64,000 nt of DNA from Linyphia triangularis (GCA_963978545.1 OZ021724.1:26897933-26961932); one strand, 5' to 3'; numbered from the stretch's first letter, positions 45,061 through 57,230 are shown. Made by a program: numbers and translations. The notes: generated from the letters alone by a model not told the origin.

Positions 45061-46470
45061 TTACCACTGTTAGTTTTCATTTTAGTAACAGCTACATAAA
45101 GGCTTAGACTATTGTATTTCCATCTTTCTTTTTTTTTTTCTGTATTTTTTGCCTATTTATGCTTTCTTTTTGAGACGTAATGTTTAGCATTTTTCAAAAA
45201 TTGTCATCCTAAATTACTCTAATACAGTTAATATTATTTTGCTTGGGGCGTTATATGAAGTCTCGTTTTTTTGTAAAAGGCCATTAGTTCAAGAGATATG
45301 TCATTTGAGAATACATTAGAGGCGAAGTAGAGTTGAAGTAGAAGTAGATACGGATGAGTTATTATCCATAAAGAAATTTAATAATAAAACATAAAATACG
45401 ATTAGATAATAAAAAACCATTTGTTACTTGGTATTCGACAAGATATTTCTTAAAAATGCCTTTTACAGCAAAATAAGTTTTATAATATATTCCAGCAAGC
45501 TTTTAGAGAGAAACCTTAAAAAAAGAAATGGCTGAAATTTTGACAGAGGTTTGTGGCAGCAGAAATCATATTTTATCGCATTTTTATTTCTAGCCTCTAC
45601 ATTTATTATTTTTTCACATAATTTTTCCCCGGCTCTATACGGAAACCATACCTAGCATACCTTCTGCTTCTGGAAGTAGAATAACATTTTCTTTTCTGTT
45701 CCGAATATATTTTTCTATGGCAGACGATATTTTCCATCCCCTGTCCGAATTTCATTCTCTTCTGCTGCCAGATCCGTTTCATAAACATGCGCATTTATTC
45801 CACCATTTATTTTTGCGATTTATAGTGCCTTTTCTGAAGGTATGTATTCCCATACGTTTTTATTATCTTTTTTTTTTCTCCCCTCCTTTGTCTTACTTTC
45901 CACTAGGCCTTTTTGCCCACAAAAATATTCTTTTTTTTTTTTAGATATACACATGAAACAAAATAGTCTTTTTCAGGGAGATAAGGTGAAGTGAAAGTTT
46001 CAGTTTCTTTATGTTTTGTTCTTTGTAGGAGATATGCAAACGACGTTGGAAGAGTTCGAAAATTTTAAGAACACTCATTTACAAGTTTTCTGTTCTGTTA
46101 TTATGATATGCATTTATTTAAATTGGCATCTGACTTTTTATTTTGGATACGGTGACCTTATAAAAGTAGGTGCGTGTAATAGAGATCACGCTGGGATGAT
46201 ACGTATATTTTTGCTACCAAATTTTATTCAAAGGTGTTCGAATTCTGAAAAAATTAGATATGTGGAACATTGCATAACTTTCAATTAACCTACAAAGCTG
46301 GTTCCTACATTTAAACTTAAATGGATTGACTCGTGTTCAGATTTTCATTAATTAAAAAATATTTGGCCAATTTGACGCTATTTTTGGCGACAATTAACTT
46401 GGGAAAAAATTAACAAATTAAACGCAATACAACAAAATTCATTTTTAATGATTTATAAAGTATTGGCTCT
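45061..46470. other. spacer, nothing recognised
   Basis: The frames at 45606-45944 overlap on both strands and lie among T-runs. The 90-codon frame at 46016-46288 (+) has no recognisable domain. No repeat found. Confidence 0.4.
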
Positions 46471-46477
46471 AAATTAC

Positions 46478-47003
46478 AATTCCCGCATTTTTTTTTTTAA
46501 TTCAATTCTAAATGTTTCGAAAAGGCCATAAACATAAAAATTTCTGCTCAATGAGCCTTTTTTTTTTTTAATTTGCGATCAAAATTACCTTGCTAGACGT
46601 TGGCGAGAAAACGATTAATTCCTTTGGCATTGAGTATGACATCACGGCTTCGCAATCATCATGGCTTGAAATGCGGCAGCGGAAAACAGATTTGCAAGTT
46701 TCTCGCAAATCCCGCCAACCTGTACGGAATGTAGCAATGGTCCATCAACGCCAACTATTTCAACGCCAACTATTCGACAGAAACCTCACAATAACCATAG
46801 AAACTGTAGAAACCCTTGACGTCACGTATTTTGGTTAGTGTTTTGGCCGGACTGGTTTTGGTTCTATTTTGAGGCAATTTTTTTTCTTAATATTTAAATA
46901 ACTAATTTTTTTAAAGAACTTTTGTTTAAATATTTGGAATCGGAAAGAAATTCTTCATAAATACAAACTAATTTCACTCATTTTTTTAAAAAATGCGAGA
47001 ATT
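46478..47003 (-). mobile_element. family R TIR element, copy 2 (empty-site copy)
   Basis: Plus-strand left end AATTCCCGCATTTTTT and right end AAAAAATGCGAGAATT. It aligns in reverse with 38810-40001 apart from foldback MITE B. It also contains an ~18-bp tandem duplication (CAACGCCAACTATT at about 46747-46777). Confidence 0.82.
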
Positions 47004-47009
47004 GTCCAT

Positions 47010-47925
47010 TACAACCGTTTTTAAATTAATCGCACCAATTTTAAGGTGATTGTTAACTTCACGGATTTATTTCATATAAATATTGTGGCTCTAAACTTCA
47101 CGGGCAATTGAAAATGTTAACCTAATTTCAAAATTAATATTTCATTTTTATGATTTTAAATACATTCAATATTTGTGATGGCAACATCTGTCTCTTCCAA
47201 AACATTGATTATCTAGTCTGAAATGGCGAAAACCAAAACTGCCAGACGAGAATAACCTTTTTTGGAATACATTTTTCGGCATATTCAAGGACTCTTTATA
47301 ATCCTTCTCGCCTTTCCTATAAATAATTTATGCAATAAATAAAAAATGACATTAATGCTATAAATCCTCTTTATTACACACCATCCTATTCTTAGATGTT
47401 TATCTACCGTGGCGTTAATGAGGCACATGCTAACCGTCATAAATTTTAAACAAAAAAAAAGCATTTTTTTCCCCTTTCATATATATAAGTGTAACATTCT
47501 GCAACGACTTATACTTTAAAGGCAAGTGACATATCATATTATATAGTTAGTTTTTCATTGTAAGCTATAATAAGCCATGAGGTTCCACACAAAATGCAAA
47601 AAGATAATCATTTCACCAGGGTATATATAACCGACAACATAAAATATGCTTCCCCCTTTTACGATTCCCAGTAGCTCAATTGAAATCATTTACTAGATTT
47701 ATGAAGTGACGTTAAAAAAAAAAAAAAAAAAAATGAAATCATAAATCAGTTTTTTTATTTATATCTCTAATGATACTTAAAAAGGTGCTTAAGAAAATTA
47801 ACTGACCTCTACTTAAAAGTAAACTGCTGGGGGTTTCAAAAAGGACTCCATCAATTTTGCAAAGTGTTGTGTATAAAATTCCACACCTGTGTTTACGTTT
47901 TTTCAAAGTTAGAAACTTCTATCTA
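47010..47925. other. spacer; possible family 2 fragment near 47800-47930
   Basis: Sequence GGGGGTTTCAAAAAGGACTC near 47830 and the following 100 bp resemble family 2 ends but are too short to be sure. The rest is AT-rich with poly-A near 47713-47732. Confidence 0.35.
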
Positions 47926-47938
47926 AAAGAATCTATTT

Positions 47939-48118
47939 GCCGACCAAACGGTACAGTGGTTAGCGTGCTAGCTTCTAAACCGCGAGTTTGCGGGTTCGAG
48001 TCCCGTGTTAGGCATGGGTGTTTGTAAATGTATGTTGGCTTGTCTAATGACGAATGTTTCGGCGCATTATAGCCCTCGTGTTGCTGACGGCGCCAGATAA
48101 TCTGAATACAACCAACTG
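47939..48118 (+). mobile_element. full-length tRNA-derived SINE, family S1
   Basis: Head GCCGACCAAACGGTACAGTG with box A and box B GGTTCGAGTCCCG as in the 37.9-kb copy. It ends TCTGAATACAACCAACTG. An exact 13-bp duplication, AAAGAATCTATTT, lies at 47926-47938 and 48119-48131. Confidence 0.93.
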
Positions 48119-48131
48119 AAAGAATCTATTT

Positions 48132-49428
48132 ATGTTTGCATACGAGATCGCATATGTTATCATAGAGATAAAACTACTATTCCTTAAGGCTGTTATCTAC
48201 ACGCCACCTACATTTTGAATCTCAATGTTAAAGTATAGGAGATGTTCATTTAAATAATTACAACACTGTGCTAAAGAATTTTAAAATATTCGAATTATTT
48301 TTTCACCCTAAAAAAATTCGAAATGTTTTTTATGGTTATGTGTAATGATGGCTTAATATTTTATAATATTTTTTTAAATATTTTCAAGCAATTCCATCTT
48401 TTCAAGTTTGAGTTCAAACGCTAATAAAAATTCTTTACAACACCAAAAAGAAAAAAATAAATGCAGCAATCTGAAGAATTATTAATTTTCTTTCAAATGG
48501 TACAAAATTAATATTTTTAAGAATTGTATTTAAAATGCTACAATGTAATTTATCTAAATTTTATGATTTTCTTGAACTCGCGCATGAATACATCGTTAAG
48601 TGACAGTGATTTATAATAGCTTCAGATGCAAGAAAAGTATAAACATAACGAGGTTTGTTTTGTCTTTTTCATTCATGGAACGAGAGGCACCATTTTGTTT
48701 TTTTGCTACGGATTTTTCTTCTTTTATTTATAATTATTTATTTTTTTCTTTCTTTTTTTGCTTATTGCATTTTTAGGCCGACAAGAAGTGTTCAATGTTC
48801 ATATGTACGTTTAATATTTCTTCTACACTTGGGGATGGAGTTTGGTTATTCTTTTATTTTTTAATTGTTAGCTTGTTGTAAAGAAGTGACTAAATCTAAA
48901 GAATACAATATTGGGTAATTTTATTAGTGATTTTTGGTCAAATAAATTAAACTAATTAAACTTTAATATCTCACTCCGAATGTGACGACTGTCGCAAATA
49001 TGTGTGTGCCAAGAAACATGTCGCTGTGAAATAATAGGTTTTCCAGAAATGACCCTGAGAGTTGTTGTGTGTAGAGAAGATTTTTTTTTTTAATCTTTCA
49101 GCAAATGAACTATGCTTGAAATCTTGGTTATGTTCCTAGGTCGTTTCATGGTTTTATCTGATTTTCTTTATTCAATGAAAGAAATGAAACCTTACATTTG
49201 ATGTCAATGATGGCGGGTCCCCAAAATTGCATGCAAGTGGAAAATGAAAAATTACGATGATTTTTTTCCCATTGAAGTCACTAAAATTTAAAGAGAGGCA
49301 TGAGCGACTGTGTGGGTTATTTGAACTGACTGAGTTAGTAATTTGAACCAGTCGAATAGGGATAGAATCTGAAATAGCTAACATCTTAAGACGTTAACTT
49401 ATCAAAATTCGGAGCTTTATTAAACAAT
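48132..49428. other. spacer, nothing recognised
   Basis: AT-rich. The hydrophobic frame at 48655-48864 reflects T-rich composition. No supported feature. Confidence 0.45.
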
Positions 49429-49432
49429 GAGT

Positions 49433-50200
49433 ACAGTGGTGGGAAAAAACGTTAAGACCAACTGAAAAATTCATTATTTATGCAATTACATATTTAAGTT
49501 TTATGAAAATTAAAAATAATGTATAAACAAACACAGCTCCAAGTGTATCCATAAAAATATCACGAAAATTTAAACACTTTTTTTCCAAACTTTTTGTTTT
49601 TATACATGTAAAATCCGAAAGAAATATTAAGGCCACATAGGATATTATAGACAAAATTGCTAATTATCCAAAAACTTTCCCTTTTCTTCAATTTATATCA
49701 TCACTCTTAATATCATAAAATATGAAAATAAATTTCAAACTGTCCTTTGAAATTCTTTTGCAGCTGTTTTCAATTCCCATTTTAAGTTCATTTGATATGT
49801 TGCAAGTTTTGCCATTTCCATATATTTCCCGTATCAGATTGCGCCACAAATTTTCTGTTGGGTTCATGTCAGGAACTCTGGAGGACCAATCAAGACTCTG
49901 CGCGTCATTAGCTGGGAGCCAGGATTTTGTGGAGCTCTAATTGTGTATGAACGCATTGTCCTTCTGGAGCATATGTACACTCCAAATGATATCAAAGAGG
50001 CGCCTTTATCTATTAATTTTCTGCAACGATGTCGTTGAAAACAAAGATTGCATCAGATGTTTTCTAATGCAGTCTTTGTTTTGAGGTAGCTAATAGCTTC
50101 TGTTCCTTTAACAGCAAAACCGCCTCAAATTATATCGGAGGCTGAACCAAATGACGCCTTGGGGAATAGAATGGTTCTCTCGGGCCATTTCAGTAGTACT
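49433..50200 (-). mobile_element. Tc1-like transposon relic
   Basis: CAGTGGTGGGAAAAAACGTT after TA at 49431-49432 looks like a Tc1-type terminal inverted repeat. The minus strand inside encodes a decayed DD34E transposase C-terminus. The opposite end is not visible and seems lost before the family T repeat at about 50230. Confidence 0.75.
49710..50185 (-). pseudogene. Tc1-like transposase, C-terminal half, decayed
   Basis: The minus strand shows GGFAVKGTEAISYL, then after frame changes VHMLQKDNAFIHN (second catalytic Asp, codon 49958-49960) and SLDWSSRVPDMNPTENLW (catalytic Glu, codon 49853-49855). The two codons lie 35 codons apart, exactly the D34E spacing of Tc1 transposases. Downstream is RNLIREIYGNGKTCN and a basic tail. 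A TAG directly after FIHN and shifted frames show it is dead. The N-terminal DNA-binding half is not present. Confidence 0.82.
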
Positions 50201-50229
50201 AAAAACTATCTGGTTCATTGAGATGAAAT

Positions 50230-50348
50230 TTGTTTCAATCTTCTTAAGTTTAAATCAAAATTTTAATATTCTGTTAGTCAAAAGTATAATTAGAAGATCA
50301 AAACTACTTTTGTTGAAAGTGTCAGACCTTTGCACCTATTAGAAGTAC

Positions 50349-50387
<39 letters not shown>

Positions 50388-50513
50388 CAAAATTAAAATA
50401 ATAATTAAGAAAAACTAATTAAAATGTTGTTATTCTGTTTGTTAAAAGTACAATAAGAAAGCCAAAGCTACTTGTGTTTAAAATTTCAGAGCTCTATACC
50501 TATGAGAAGTTAC

Positions 50514-50550
<37 letters not shown>

Positions 50551-50690
50551 AACATTCCGTTTGTCAAAAGAACCATTAAAAGACCGTAGCTACTTATGTT
50601 TAAAATTTCAAAGTTGTACACATATTGGATGACATTTTCTATAAAGTCACAATTATAGACCCACTCAGACTCTTTGTTGTAATATTTCCA
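50230..50690 (+). repeat. family T repeat, copy 3 (about 3 units)
   Basis: Three units carry the cores ATCAAAACTACTTTTGTTGA, GCCAAAGCTACTTGTGTTTA and GACCGTAGCTACTTATGTTT, each followed by a TTTCAGA-type motif. Two A runs of about 30 nt (50353-50384 and 50519-50548) replace the usual A/T linkers. It ends with GACCCACTCAGACTCTTTGT. Confidence 0.7.
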
Positions 50691-51842
50691 ACAATACTTC
50701 AGTTCATTTAGGTGTCTGAAAAACTTACAAAAACATAACAAAAACGAAAATAATTCCATAAAAACAAGTAGGCCATAAATCTTGAATGAGCAATTAATAT
50801 TTAACAAGTTTAAAACTTAAAAAGCGTATGATCAATCACGCAATTTAAAATAAATTCTAATTTTCAAACTCCACTCCCAAATCACAAATTCATGCATTAT
50901 TTTCTTCGTCAGGCATTTCGATGATGCATCTGTAATATTAAATATAGCTAATGATAACAAAAATTTCAAAACTAAAAATCTTTTATAAAACTAAAACCTT
51001 AAAAGTTCACAAACTTGGAATAATAAAACTACAAACTTAAGCAACATTTGTTTAAACAAAGTTTCAAAAATTAGACAAAACTGACTTACGACTGTAAGTA
51101 TGTTATCGTATAATTTCCGTTGGCCAAATCAGTACACGACCTTACGCTTAAAATGGGATAAATGAAACATGTTATCTTCCAAAGAAACATCTTCCACGAA
51201 GACGCCATTATTAATTGGAACCAGGAAACATTCTAGATTTTATCCAACACACGTATGTAATTAAATTTGAAAAGAGTTCTACGATTCCTTTTACAACATT
51301 AATTCCGAGTACTTTTATTAGGTTCTTCGCTTTTCGGAATGTTGCTTTGCTCGAATTTAATCGGAATTTAGAAGTCTTTTGGGAAAATGTTCGCCTTTTG
51401 CCATAGCTCAATCTAAGCAAGCGCTGTTTTATTATTTTAAAAATCCATCTGGCATATTCGAGAAACTTGAATTGGACTTGAGAACTGAAGAGATCATCAG
51501 TTATCTTATTTCATAAAATAATAATAATAATATTGTAATGTTTGTATAGTGGAAAGTATGTTCGGGTTTGAGTGGTTTTTTTGTGTTGTTTTTTTTTAAC
51601 TATGCATTTAATTTGTGATATATTTGTGTTAATTTAGTTTGTGGCCAATATGGTTTTGTATCAGTATTTTGGACATGTTGAAGTCAATCTAATTAATCAC
51701 AGCAATTTAATTCTTTAGTTGTGACCAGAATTTCGGCAAAATTAAGTTTTTTGCAGTATTAAAAATGTTAAATGTTAAATGACCCTGTTGCTTCTTTTTT
51801 TACTTTTCATTTTATAATTTATCCCCCCCCCCTCCCCTTTCT

Positions 51843-51877
<35 letters not shown>

Positions 51878-53130
51878 AGTCCAAATATTCTGGGTCTCTA
51901 AAGAGCCTTACATTACAGTTCTTAGTAGAAAAAAAGTATTTAAGAAAAACCTTTGATTTAAAATACAACATACATTTACGCGACTCATTTAAAATACCCC
52001 CCAAACTCCAAAACCCCCACATTTTCTATTAATTTATGTCAATTAGTCAAAATAAATCCGGCGAAATATTTTGGATCACCAAACTCTTTTTACTGCTGAA
52101 ACTGGCCACAAAAAACATTTAAGGTGTAAATATTATCGTCATCATAATTAAGAACAGCTCACCATATTTAAAAAAATAAATCATTGCAGTGATTTAGAAT
52201 AAGGAAATTATTATATTTACAAATTAATTTTAAACAAATTTAAAAAAAGAAAGAACAGGTAAAGATAGTATTTTAGACCTTAGCTAATAACAACTTGGTG
52301 TCATCCCTCAATGTGTGCGAACATCTAATAACACAAACAACACAAAAACACTTATTACAAAAACTAAATCCATTTTCCAGAATGGAACATTTAAAACACG
52401 ATCCCGAAACTAATCTCCTTAAAAATCCCACTTCATCTACTATAAAGAATGTGGTTTCGATGAATCGGAGACTATTCTTCCCCATTTGTGGAAATTCCAC
52501 ACCTGAGGCACCAATTGCCCCATGATTAATGGTTAAAGGGGGCTAACAACAAGGCTCCCTCTAATGAGGATACTCTTCCACCAAACGATCCTATTTTAGC
52601 CTGGAAAATGGCAAGACCCTCCTCCCCCCCCCCCCCACCATCCCTTTTACAGGTTAACGGATAAGTCTCCCCCTCTTGCATTAACAAGAATTACCTAATT
52701 AAGTTGGTGACAAATGCCAACCTATAAAGGATATGTCCTCCGATCTTACCATTGCCTTGAGCAGAATGTGCTTTTTAAGGTACCGGTACACTATGAAAGA
52801 TTTTCTTCAGTTTTTTTTTAATTAGGCTCAACAAAAAAAATTCGCACTTTAACGAGTGTTAAAAAACTAACATATCTGCATCAAAAATGTTTCTTCAATC
52901 GATGATTGATTAACTAAAATTTAATTATCTAATTAGGGTCTAACTGCGCCATAACTCAAGTCATACTTTATTTAGAATTTTAATTGCAAATAAAACACAA
53001 TGAACCTACTTGGATTATAAATAAAGAGTTTGTTTATCGATTATTTTTTTTTTGGTATTTAACACTTCTAGTAAGTTAAGTTGTGCTCCTTGTGATGATC
53101 ATTCTCTGTACTCGATATGTTTCAACCTTT
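50691..53130. other. spacer, nothing recognised
   Basis: Poly-A of about 30 nt at 51844-51873 after a C run, and a C-rich tract near 52621-52637. The frames at 51211-51420 and 52273-52525 overlap on both strands and match no family I know. Confidence 0.4.
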
Positions 53131-53132
53131 TA

Positions 53133-53463
53133 GCCCGGTACATTTAGAAACTACTTTGTACAAAACCTTGAAATTAGATGAGTATGTACGAAAATGATCA
53201 CTTAATGAAATGACATAAATTAAAAACTCGATAATAGCCTCTAATATAATTATTTTATAAATGAAAATTTAAAAAAACTAAAAGACTATTTGCAGGGGAA
53301 GCCACTGCATGGGCATTGACGTTAGAATCTCAAATATAAAATAAAATATATTAGACGCTATTTCCGAGTTTTTTAACTTATGTCATTCCATTAAGTGATC
53401 ATTTTCGCACTTGCTTCCCAAATTTCAGTGTTTTAAACAAAGTAGTTTTTTAATTAACAGGGC
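53133..53463. mobile_element. small foldback MITE (family 3)
   Basis: The left arm from GCCCGGTACATTTAGAAACT and the inverted right arm from GCCCTGTTAATTAAAAAACT pair over about 130 bp. Both pass through CGAAAATGATCACTTAATG and AATGACATAA to a TCTAATATA centre. TA lies on both sides (53131-53132 and 53464-53465). 331 bp, no coding sequence. Confidence 0.85.
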
Positions 53464-53601
53464 TAGAAGACTGTAACATAGCGAGTATGGGAAATGATCT
53501 ATATTAGGATTACGAGATAAAATTAATCACTTTCTATAAAAGCATAAAGGTTCAAAATTAAGTTAAAAATTAATTATTGTATGCATGTGTTGGATCCTAA
53601 T

Positions 53602-54341
53602 TAGAGGTCGGAAATATCGATCAAAATAAATATCGATACTATATCGTTGCATAGAAATATCGATAAAAATATCGATAAAATATCGATAAATCGATACATG
53701 ATATTTTTATTTTTATTTGATTTTCAATTTTGCCAGAAACTAAGTTTTTCGGGGCAAATTTCTACTTTTCATGAATTTATGCCAAAATTATATTAACAAA
53801 TAAATTATAAAAAATTTAATAAATAAATTATAAAAAATTTAATAAATAAATTATAAAAAAAATTTCATAAATAAATTATGTAATAAATCAGAATAAATTA
53901 AATACATTTGGATGTCAATGCATAAATTCCCATTTATTCTTAAAGAAGAAATTTTGAAAAGTAGTCTGCCGCAAATTTTGTGATAGAGATGTTTTTAATA
54001 TTTAAAATTAGATGCAAATTTCAGGCGCACGTAGGCAACAGAAACGGCGCTGTGTTAATGACTACTAATAAATGATCTTATCTTTCCATTACATTATGTT
54101 TTCTTTTTAGTTAGGGTGTCCTTTTAACTGTCTCTCAGCCAAGTCCAAACTTTAGTTTTGAAGGTTTTCAAAAGGGAATAAAGAAAATCGAAAAAACACA
54201 TGGAACTACAAAACGATCATCAAAAAACTAAAAATGTTTAAAAATATCGATATATCGGTGACTTGTATCGATCTTTAATATCGATATTTTTCTCAAAATA
54301 TAGATAAAAATATCGTCGTATCGATATATCGCCGACCTCTA
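53602..54341. mobile_element. non-autonomous hAT element, ATCGAT family, copy 2
   Basis: The left end TAGAGGTCGGAAATATCGAT and the inverted right end TAGAGGTCGGCGATATATCG lie inside an exact 8-bp duplication, ATCCTAAT (53594-53601 and 54342-54349). ATCGAT occurs about ten times near the ends. The centre differs from copy 1 and includes a short AAATAAATTATAAAAAATTT tandem repeat (about 53798-53880). It shares the coding-like 111-nt block at 54121-54231. Confidence 0.93.
54121..54231 (+). pseudogene. possible last transposase segment, second copy
   Basis: The same 37-codon block (including stop) as 735-845, open to the same TAA, with replacement changes at about ten codons. TTTTCTTTTTAG just upstream resembles a splice acceptor. 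The product is unidentified. Confidence 0.3.
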
Positions 54342-54354
54342 ATCCTAATGGGTT

Positions 54355-56038
54355 CCTTGCACTGTATTATACTCTTTAAGCTGTTTATATGAGTATTTTA
54401 ATTGGTTAATTCAAACTGATATCTGGTGAAAGAAAATTTTATCCACTGACAAAAAATAATTCCTTACAAGTCCAGTTTAAAATTTGCGGTTGTGATCTTT
54501 ACAACAATCTGCACTTGTATAAAAATAAACTCTTTTTTTACGTAGTGCCCTTTTAAAGCTAAAAAAGTTTGATAATATTTTAGAATAAAAAAAATATAAA
54601 AAAGTTGTTATTTTCAGCGAATTTCCTAATTTCCAACGTGTACTGCTACCTTAAGTTGAAAGGGATTCGTCAACTGTTTGGTAAGATATCCATTTTGAAA
54701 AATCGTAAGTATGTTGTTACAAGTTGGAATTAATTGGTTTGATCCAATAAAATCGGTTAATAACTAGGTCTTGCAGATTGTTTTCATTTTGAAAAAAGAT
54801 ACGCTCCAGTTACTAGGAAAAATATTTTGATTTTTTGTCTTAAAGTTTTCTATACTTTATCAATTGGAACACGGCCAGCCCAAGTATCCTGCGCCCAAAA
54901 AAAATGGTGGTGGTGGGGGGGATTCTAAGTTATTACCCACATCTATTTTAATCGAATAAGTGTTTATGCAAAACAATAAACCACTTTTTACATTTTACTT
55001 TTTTCCACGCAAAATTTTATTACATGTTTCAGGATGCAATTGAAGCACAACCATTTAAAAAAAATTAAGTTTGCTAAAGATGCTCAACTTATTCAGAGCA
55101 AAGTAACAGGTTATATCTAGTTAATCCTAATTTACAGCCTAGGTTTAATATCAAAACGTGCGCTTTCTGACTTAGTCTTTATCTTCCTCTTCTTAAAGAC
55201 TACCACCAACAAATATTTTTGAGAGGAAAAAAAATTACCATTGTTCGATTCATTAAAAAAAAATGGAGCCCTAGCACGATTTCCTGTTATAAAGTACGCT
55301 TTTCAAACATCTTCAAACAATAAAACTCTGTTTACTAGTGACGTGAACGTTATTTAGCCAAAGGATGTTTCATAACAATAATTGTATTCGTAATAAAAAA
55401 GAAAATACCACAAGAAATAATTAGTATCAGTCTAATTTATTTCTGAATATGAATTTTTTTTTTCTCTAGTATAACAAAGAGTTTTGGTTTTTTTGTGCCA
55501 ATTTCCTAGTTAATGAATGGTTGACCCGATTTGTGAAAACTCTGTTTACCTTCTTTTATTGGATTTTTATAAACTTGATCAAGATTGTTATCCGGATCTT
55601 TAAATAGGCGGTACATGATTTTAAAACAACTTTGAAGTAAAAATAAGTTATTGTGCATAAGAATTTTGTAAACAAATTGCTCTTTTTGTTCTACTTAATT
55701 TAAAATGAGTTTCTAGGCAAATCGGGGTGGGGAATCCCAGACAACTTTTTAATAATACTGCAAGGTATTTTAAATGTAGTGGCATAGCTTACCGTTTACA
55801 TTTTCATATTTTCAGTTTAAAAAAAAAACAAAAAAAACGCGGATTTGGTGAGCTTGGTTATATTTTTGATTATAATTAATTTTCATAAATCTCACCAAGT
55901 TGGCGATTAAAGTACTTAGTAATTTCAAGGTTTGGTAATGAAATATAATCTCGATCAGATGGTGATATAGCCTTTACTATAAATTTATATAAAAAAAAAA
56001 GTACTCAAGTATCAAAATTGATTTTTTACAATAAGAAA
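54355..56038. other. spacer, nothing recognised
   Basis: AT-rich, with a GGT/G tract near 54902-54920. No gene or repeat supported. Confidence 0.45.
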
Positions 56039-56041
56039 AAA

Positions 56042-56280
56042 GGGTACTCGTATGTTAGACGGTTAACAAAAACCGCCAAGTCTGAAAATTGGCGCAGCTA
56101 TCGCTAAGATAAAGATGCTTACACGAAAATAATATTTTAATATTGTGGACTTTTATTTTAATTCACTAGTTCAGGGGTTGCTATAGCAACCTTATCACGG
56201 ATGAAAAGTTATTAGTTTGAATGAGTTATCGCTACAATTTGGTAATTTTTATCTGGTACCCGTCTAACGGAAGAGTACCC
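56042..56280. mobile_element. small TIR element, GGGTACTC ends
   Basis: The left end GGGTACTCGTATGTTAGACG and the inverted right end GGGTACTCTTCCGTTAGACG are terminal inverted repeats of about 20 bp. The flanks are A-rich on both sides (AAAAAA / AAAAAG), so the duplication length cannot be fixed. 239 bp, non-coding. Confidence 0.7.
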
Positions 56281-56284
56281 AAAA

Positions 56285-57220
56285 AGGAAACCTCACCACC
56301 TCTGAATATTGGATGGTTTGAAATATTAAATTAACTTATTAAGATAATTTTTATTATTAACTTTTTTCTATACTTTGTATATTACGCAACTTGCATGGTA
56401 AAAAAAAAAAGCAGTAATGACATAAACGTACGCAAAGTTCAAATGCGTTTTTGTGGAATGAACGGCAAATGGAAGAGTAGATGTTATTACATCTCCTTTA
56501 TTTTCATGCTTAATAATATGCATATAATTCAGGTAATTAATATTAGTATAATTCAGGTTTATAAATGAGATAGATACTGTAAATGAAAAGGAATTAGTGA
56601 GCGGAACAGATTGCGAGAATAATACGGGACATTCGCAATTCAATTAAAATTATATCACAGGTTTGAAAACAAAAGAAACAACAAAAAAAAGCAACTTTTG
56701 TGAGTTTGTCATAACTTTTCTCTTTCAATACACTACCTAATAAACATTCTTATTATAGTCTTTTCAATTATCGCTAACAATAGGAATACAATGAAGAACT
56801 TTTACAACACATGCATTGCCACTTAATACGGATTTGTATCTATATTAAGCGTTCGTCGTTAAAAAAAAAAAATTCCAACCGATTCCAACCAAGTAAATAA
56901 CGATTGATTAAGTTACTCAGCGTCTTTAATTTATTTCTACTCACGTGATCTCATATTTCATTGTTAAGTAAACGGATAACTTTGGAGAAAGGCTGTTTTC
57001 GTTGTTGTATGACGTCTGTTTTTTCATCTATTTACGTCGGTTTTATGGAAATTTCGTGGTTGGTTTCTTAGAAAAATATTAAAAGGCATTATTAGAAAGA
57101 TTTCTTTATCAAAGTCGGTTTGAACTGTATTTCGGCAACTCCTAAAAAAACAAGGGGTGTGAATCATCGCACAATTCTCAATTACACCATAAAAGAAAAT
57201 AACTAGTTCGGCGATAATTC
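56285..57220. other. spacer, nothing recognised
   Basis: The minus-strand frame at 56368-56643 shows no recognisable domain. No repeat found. Confidence 0.45.
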
Positions 57221-57230
57221 TTTCATGAGC

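Noticed and set aside
45606..45944. Overlapping frames on both strands as a small gene
   Set aside because: Composition-driven frames among T runs, with no domain, start or splice evidence.
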